This document shows positions 55,035 through 58,361 of a DNA stretch of 58,361 bases, piece by piece. The notes under the pieces are model-generated. The model was not told the origin of the DNA. It ran no database searches and saw only the letters and a list, made by a program, of their open reading frames with translations. Position 1 is the stretch's first letter. Every line of letters starts with the position of its first letter. Source of the DNA: Amarolinea aalborgensis (GTDB lineage: Bacteria > Chloroflexota > Anaerolineae > SSC4 > Amarolineaceae); the NCBI RefSeq assembly GCF_900491745.1, contig NZ_UETR01000020.1, positions 1 through 58,361 on the forward strand, in the 5' to 3' direction. Made by a program: the position numbers and the translations under genes.

Positions 55035-56039
55035 TCAACCCTTGCTTGGAAGATGTAAGCGGGCAGCAACGGCCGCGCCCAGGATGCCGGCATTGTCGCC
55101 GAGCTGCGAAAGAACGATCTTGACCTGGCTGGCATCGCGACGCTGCGTGAAATGTTGATAGGCCACCCGGCGAATGGGCTGCAGGAAGTCCTCGCCCAGG
55201 GCCTCAATCACGCCGCCGCCCAGGACAATCAGCTCAGGATCGAGAAAATTGACCAGACCGGCAAGATGCAAACCGAGGTAGTATTGCACCCGCGTCAGCA
55301 CCTCAACAGTCAAGGTGTCGTTGCTTTTCCATGCCTGCGCCAACACACCACTGCTCAACCGCTCGACGCCGCCGCCAGCCAACGCCTCCGTCAGTGTGGT
55401 TTTGCGGCCTGACTGCACAGCCGCGCGCAGACTGTTCACGATCGCGGTGCGGCTGGCCAGAGCCTCGATGCAGCCGCGGTTGCCGCAGCCGCAATATGGC
55501 CCCTCCGCCAGCACAATCATGTGGCCGATTTCGCCCGCGGCGTGGCGCGCGCCGCTGCGCAGTTGACCGCCGATGATGAGGCCGCCGCCGATGCCTGTAC
55601 CGACGAAGACGCCAATGACATCCTTGGCCCCACGGCCAGCGCCATAGACAAATTCTCCCAAGGTGCCCACGTTGACATCGTTGTCCAGGAACACTGGTAC
55701 GCCGAGTTGATCGCTCAGCGTCTTGGCTAACGGCACATTCTCCCACCCATTCAGGTTGGGCGCCATCAGCACCGTGCCGGTATCGGGGTCAATCGGCCCT
55801 GGGGCGCCAATGCCCACGGCGCGGACCTCACTGCGCAGCACTTTGGCGACGCCCAGCGCATCGTCAACCGTCTTCACGATGCGCTCGATGACGCTCTCGG
55901 TTCCCGTTTCGGGTTTTGTCTTGCGCTTGGCCTGACCCAAAATCTTGCCGTCGGCGGTCACGACAGCCGCCAAAATCTTGGTGCCGCCCAAGTCCACACC
56001 TACCACCAGGTCGTTCGTCTTTTCGCTCTCTTTGGCCAT
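55035..56039 (-). CDS. glk: ROK-family glucokinase
   Basis: 334 residues. The N-terminal ATP motif VVGVDLGGTKILAAVV (12-27), the sugar-binding and catalytic stretch VFLDNDVNVGTLGEF with catalytic Asp121, and FVGTGIGGGLIIGG all follow the family. The ROK zinc site is present: GEIGHM (His173) and CGCGNRGC (Cys183, 185, 190). This pattern is that of ROK glucokinases rather than repressors, and there is no N-terminal HTH. It phosphorylates glucose with ATP. The stop abuts the HtrA reading frame. Confidence 0.93.
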   Translation of the reverse strand: MAKESEKTNDLVVGVDLGGTKILAAVVTADGKILGQAKRKTKPETGTESVIERIVKTVDDALGVAKVLRSEVRAVGIGAPGPIDPDTGTVLMAPNLNGWENVPLAKTLSDQLGVPVFLDNDVNVGTLGEFVYGAGRGAKDVIGVFVGTGIGGGLIIGGQLRSGARHAAGEIGHMIVLAEGPYCGCGNRGCIEALASRTAIVNSLRAAVQSGRKTTLTEALAGGGVERLSSGVLAQAWKSNDTLTVEVLTRVQYYLGLHLAGLVNFLDPELIVLGGGVIEALGEDFLQPIRRVAYQHFTQRRDASQVKIVLSQLGDNAGILGAAVAARLHLPSKG

Positions 56040-56072
56040 AACTCTTACCTTCTTCCGCCTGCGGGCGACCAG

Positions 56073-56276
56073 TTACTCATGTCCTTGTGTCTCAAGCGCC
56101 GGCGAAGTTGCAGCGTTGAGGATCTCGCAGGGCTGCACCTCTCCAAGCATCAGCATCAAGTCGGCTAACTCCAGGGGTAGGTCCGCCACAATGACCTGAC
56201 CATCGGCCGTGAGGTAGATTTCAGTCTCAGTGCTGAATGACAATGCCGGGCGCGCGGTCAGATTCGTAGTACTCAC
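56073..56276 (-). CDS. Small hypothetical protein downstream of DUF2997
   Basis: 67 residues from GTG 56276, which has AGGAG 9 bases upstream, inside the end of the DUF2997 gene (50-base overlap). The sequence (EIYLTADGQVIVADLPLELADL) suggests a small beta-hairpin plus helix, not recognised as a known family. The good ribosome site and its position in the DUF1257-DUF2997 group support it; the overlap lowers confidence. Confidence 0.5.
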   Translation of the reverse strand: MSTTNLTARPALSFSTETEIYLTADGQVIVADLPLELADLMLMLGEVQPCEILNAATSPALETQGHE

Positions 56277-56421
56277 CGGTTTTCTTCTCCTGATCTACCC
56301 GTCCCAGGATTTCCAGTAGTTGGGAAATGCTTTCGCACTGCGCGCCTTTGATCCCCTGGATGGTGTACTCAATCCGTCCATCGGGCAGGATTGTGATCGC
56401 AATTTCTTGTTTCTTTGGCAT
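56227..56421 (-). CDS. DUF2997-family small protein
   Basis: 64 residues, MPKKQEIAITILPDGRIEYT then GIKGAQCESISQLLEILG, the pattern of DUF2997 proteins, which are usually encoded beside DUF1257 proteins, as here. The ATG at 56421 follows GAGGGAAC; an in-frame upstream ATG is poorer. Function is unknown. The conserved Cys and the repeated genomic pairing suggest a complex with the DUF1257 protein. Confidence 0.85.
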   Translation of the reverse strand: MPKKQEIAITILPDGRIEYTIQGIKGAQCESISQLLEILGRVDQEKKTGEYYESDRAPGIVIQH

Positions 56422-56469
56422 ACGTTGTTCCCTCATCCGCAATCCAAAGCTGCGGCCTGGCCTCAGCCC

Positions 56470-56847
56470 TTAAGCCCAGCGTCGCACCACGAGGCGAATG
56501 GCCTTATTGCGATCGGTGGCTTCCTCAACCAGGCTGAAGCCCGCCTTGCCCACTTCGTTCAGCACCTTGTGATAGGCATAGCGCTGGTTCAACTGCTGCA
56601 AGATGTCTTGTTGGCTCGACAGCCCCATGCTGTCGCCCAAGATTTCATACACCCCTTCATCATTGCGGCGCAAGCCAAAACTGGTGAACAACCCCGCCTT
56701 GACCACGATCTCGGCCGCATGGCTGGCGCCTGACCAGCCATGGCGATAGTCGGCATTTTCCTGGTACTTCAGTTCCAGGTCATCCAGCGCGCGCTTGATC
56801 ATCGTAAGGTCGCGCAACTCTGTGCGTACTTTGACGAACTTGGACAT
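56470..56847 (-). CDS. DUF1257 (Ycf35-like) protein
   Basis: 125 residues, MSKFVKVRTELRDLTMIKRA, DDLELKYQENADYRHGW and a C-terminal helix QQDILQQLNQRYAYHKVLNE, matching DUF1257, the family of the plastid Ycf35 protein also found in cyanobacteria. ATG 56847, the second of two adjacent ATG codons, has GGAGG at 5 bases. The biochemical role is unknown. It is in an apparent operon with DUF2997 and the small 67-residue ORF. Confidence 0.88.
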   Translation of the reverse strand: MSKFVKVRTELRDLTMIKRALDDLELKYQENADYRHGWSGASHAAEIVVKAGLFTSFGLRRNDEGVYEILGDSMGLSSQQDILQQLNQRYAYHKVLNEVGKAGFSLVEEATDRNKAIRLVVRRWA

Positions 56848-56911
56848 CATAACCTCCGTTCGTAAACTCGTTACCTATTCATCTCAACGAACCCGCCCAG
56901 CTCGTGCGTCT

Positions 56912-57751
56912 TCAAGCAGCCAGCGTCAGGTTCAATCTCTGCGCCAGGTCCCGCGCCTGCTCGATTTCAGCGTTGCTCAGCAGCGCCGCCAAGGGGCCGC
57001 GCGCGTGGGCTGGCGGGAAGTACTGCGTCAACAGACTGACCGTCACCTGGGGGACGACGTCCGCAAGCCAGCGCAGCGCCGGCTCGGTGCAGCAGTCGAA
57101 ATGCCCTGGCATCAACAGATGGCGAACCATCACCCGGCTGCGGGCCGCAGCCCAGGCGATCGCGCCTGTCACGACGGCCCAATAGTCAGGCATGCCGCCC
57201 AACTCAACGCCGCAGCGGTCGTTGCCGAACTTCAGGTCCGGCAGATACAGCGCGATGACCCCATCCAGCAGCGCCAACGCCTCCGGCGTATGGTAGAAAT
57301 TCGAATTCCAGACCACCGGCGGCGCCTCGTCGCCCAGCAGCGCCAGCGTTGCCAGCACAAAGGGCAGGTGCGGCAGCGGGTCCCCGCCCACGAATTCGAG
57401 CGTACGCGCCCCTTGTGCCGTCCGTCGGCGTACAGCAGCAGCCAGTTGGCCTGGCGTTGCCTCTACGCCATACTGCGGCCGAAAAGCAAACCGCGCCGCG
57501 GTGCAAAACGTACACGTCGCCGTACAGCCAGAGAAGAACACCGCATGGGCCGGCCGGATCGCCTCCTCCTCGCCCAGGTGCAGCATCTCGCTGGCGATGA
57601 AGGTGCGAGTGTCCACGCGGCACACCCCGCGGCCGGTCGTGCGCGCCGCGCCGCAGCGGTGTGGACAGAGCTGGCAATCGTCAAGATGCGTGCGGGCCTG
57701 TTCAGCCCGCGCAGCTAACGACTTGGTGTCGAGGCTAGGCGCCGTGCCCAT
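56912..57751 (-). CDS. PflX-like radical SAM protein
   Basis: 279 residues. The radical SAM cluster motif CTATCTFC (Cys76, Cys80, Cys83) is the canonical CxxxCxxC. An N-terminal Cys motif CQLCPHRCG (Cys26, 29, 33) plus Cys44 is typical of the PflX (COG1313) group, relatives of pyruvate formate-lyase activases. FVGGDPLPH carries the GGxP-like SAM-binding strand, and VVWNSNFYHTPEAL follows. The target protein is unknown, and no glycyl-radical enzyme is encoded here. It overlaps the upstream partial gene by 17 bases, so the two are probably co-translated. Confidence 0.88.
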   Translation of the reverse strand: MGTAPSLDTKSLAARAEQARTHLDDCQLCPHRCGAARTTGRGVCRVDTRTFIASEMLHLGEEEAIRPAHAVFFSGCTATCTFCTAARFAFRPQYGVEATPGQLAAAVRRRTAQGARTLEFVGGDPLPHLPFVLATLALLGDEAPPVVWNSNFYHTPEALALLDGVIALYLPDLKFGNDRCGVELGGMPDYWAVVTGAIAWAAARSRVMVRHLLMPGHFDCCTEPALRWLADVVPQVTVSLLTQYFPPAHARGPLAALLSNAEIEQARDLAQRLNLTLAA

Positions 57752-58361
57752 TCCCGCTCTTGCCTGTCAATAGAGCGATGATGCTCTCGGCTTCATAGGC
57801 GAGCCTGTACCACTTCAGCAACTCTTCCTCGCTGCCAATGCGCATGATGGTGTCACGCAACTCGCCTGGAATCGGCTGATCGGGAAAACGCATGGCCAGT
57901 AAATAGAGCAGGCCTCGCTTTTCACCCTCACTAATTCCCGCTGCGCGTCCTTTTTCAAGACCTTCTTCAAGACCTTTTTCAAGACCTTCTTCAAGACCTT
58001 CTTCAAGACCTTCTGCTTTCGCCTCGCGGATCATGCGCTCACGCTCCTCCCGTTTCCACGCGGCAACAAGCTCTTCCAACTCCTTCTCGATCCGCGGGTC
58101 CGTACTCAGCATCATCTCTAGCCTCCGTTGCTCAACCTCTGCTAACGGCAGATACCGATTCACACACATCGCCAGGACATTCTGGCGTGCCTGATTGGAC
58201 TCGTGCTGCAGAATCCCTCGCAGGCAAGATAGTTTCCAGGCCACGCGATCTATGCCTCGGGGAGGCCGCATCAGCGCTGCCAGCGCATACCCAAGGGGAT
58301 TGGTGCGGTGGATATACGCTTCGCCTTGCAAATCGGGCAGGCCAACACAGTCAAAAGTAAA
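57735..58361 (-). CDS. Rpn/PD-(D/E)XK-like family protein, 5' end outside the window
   Basis: The reading frame is open to the window edge (it continues FTFDCVGLPDLQGEAYIHRT upstream of a possible TTG at 58331), so this is a C-terminal fragment of at least 208 residues. RTNPLGYALAALMRPP and RVAWKLSCLRGILQ resemble the region after the nuclease core of Rpn-like/transposase-associated proteins often found in cyanobacteria and Chloroflexota. A Glu/Leu/Gly repeat (EEGLEEGLEKG) forms a coiled coil at 57953-58014. The catalytic core is not visible, so family assignment is tentative. Confidence 0.6.
   Translation of the reverse strand, partial: FTFDCVGLPDLQGEAYIHRTNPLGYALAALMRPPRGIDRVAWKLSCLRGILQHESNQARQNVLAMCVNRYLPLAEVEQRRLEMMLSTDPRIEKELEELVAAWKREERERMIREAKAEGLEEGLEEGLEKGLEEGLEKGRAAGISEGEKRGLLYLLAMRFPDQPIPGELRDTIMRIGSEEELLKWYRLAYEAESIIALLTGKSGNGHGA
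57953..58014 (-). repeat. 12-bp tandem repeat encoding LE(E/K)G units
   Basis: About five copies of a 12-base unit TTCAAGACCTTC (plus-strand sense, with T-for-C variants) code for Leu-Glu-Glu/Lys-Gly on the minus strand. The count is probably variable between strains. It is inside the Rpn-like gene and keeps its frame because the unit is a multiple of three. Confidence 0.9.

Noticed and set aside
57815..58006. Lys/Val-rich frame over the 12-bp repeat
   Set aside because: It is the repeat read in the wrong frame; the Leu-Glu-Gly frame continues in a long ORF on both sides.

Overview
ORGANISM. The window looks like a chromosomal segment of a GC-rich, probably filamentous Chloroflexota bacterium (Caldilineae/Anaerolineae-like). 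This is inferred from gene style: a tuf-rpmG-tRNA(Trp)-secE-nusG-rplKAJL block, very large multidomain signalling proteins (a C1-C2 cyclase/ATPase/TPR protein and a BTAD/ATPase/TPR protein), a CSLREA/beta-helix/C25-type surface protein and a DUF1257-DUF2997 pair. No 16S rRNA or phage gene is present, and no insertion sequence was recognised, so the assignment is not proven. LAYOUT. (1) 1-5.2 kb, plus strand: translation and elongation block, with an attenuator-bearing leader before rplJ and a strong terminator after rplL; rpoBC does not follow. (2) 5.4-16.3 kb, plus strand: a 2323-residue surface protein with a gingipain-like domain and a 1261-residue protein built like soluble adenylyl cyclase. 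(3) 16.3-35.8 kb, minus strand: a long signalling and carbohydrate run. It holds two cyclic-nucleotide-binding (CNB) proteins, a winged-helix protein, a HAMP-GAF membrane sensor translationally coupled to an orphan solute-binding lipoprotein, an acetyltransferase-like protein, a transporter-HEAT-CNB fusion, a MinD-like ATPase, a complete partner-switching set (PP2C phosphatase with a degenerate receiver, RsbW-like kinase, two STAS proteins), GlgX, an AGE-family epimerase and a TMEM175-type channel. (4) 35.9-48.1 kb, minus strand: a compact oxidative cluster. It holds a VOC protein, two DJ-1/PfpI proteins, three stand-alone NTF2/SnoaL-like proteins, a GMC oxidoreductase, a three-subunit molybdenum hydroxylase and a benzoylformate-decarboxylase-like ThDP enzyme. 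The large Mo subunit carries an N-terminal FHA domain and the 2Fe-2S subunit carries a C-terminal NTF2-like domain. A SARP/BTAD regulator is transcribed divergently. (5) 51.8-58.4 kb, minus strand: FtsH, an HtrA-like lipoprotein protease, a ROK glucokinase, a small-protein group with DUF2997 and DUF1257, a PflX-like radical SAM protein and a partial Rpn-like protein cut by the window end. HOW IT FITS TOGETHER. The most notable signal is a short C-terminal module of about 36-40 residues (V-x-E-I-T-x-T-x-Y-F-x-x-L-Q core followed by a basic run). It occurs on four proteins with different sensory domains: CNB, CNB-HD, HAMP-GAF and FHA. Three of them are neighbours at 16.3-21.0 kb. The fourth lies 25 kb away, directly upstream of the FHA-tagged molybdenum hydroxylase subunit. 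I infer a shared output or docking tag that links cNMP, small-molecule and phosphothreonine sensing to one unknown partner. The nearby cyclase could supply the ligand for the CNB domains. FHA domains appear to have been recruited onto a redox enzyme. Strong hairpins sit in many intergenic gaps of the minus-strand run and may set segmental mRNA levels.
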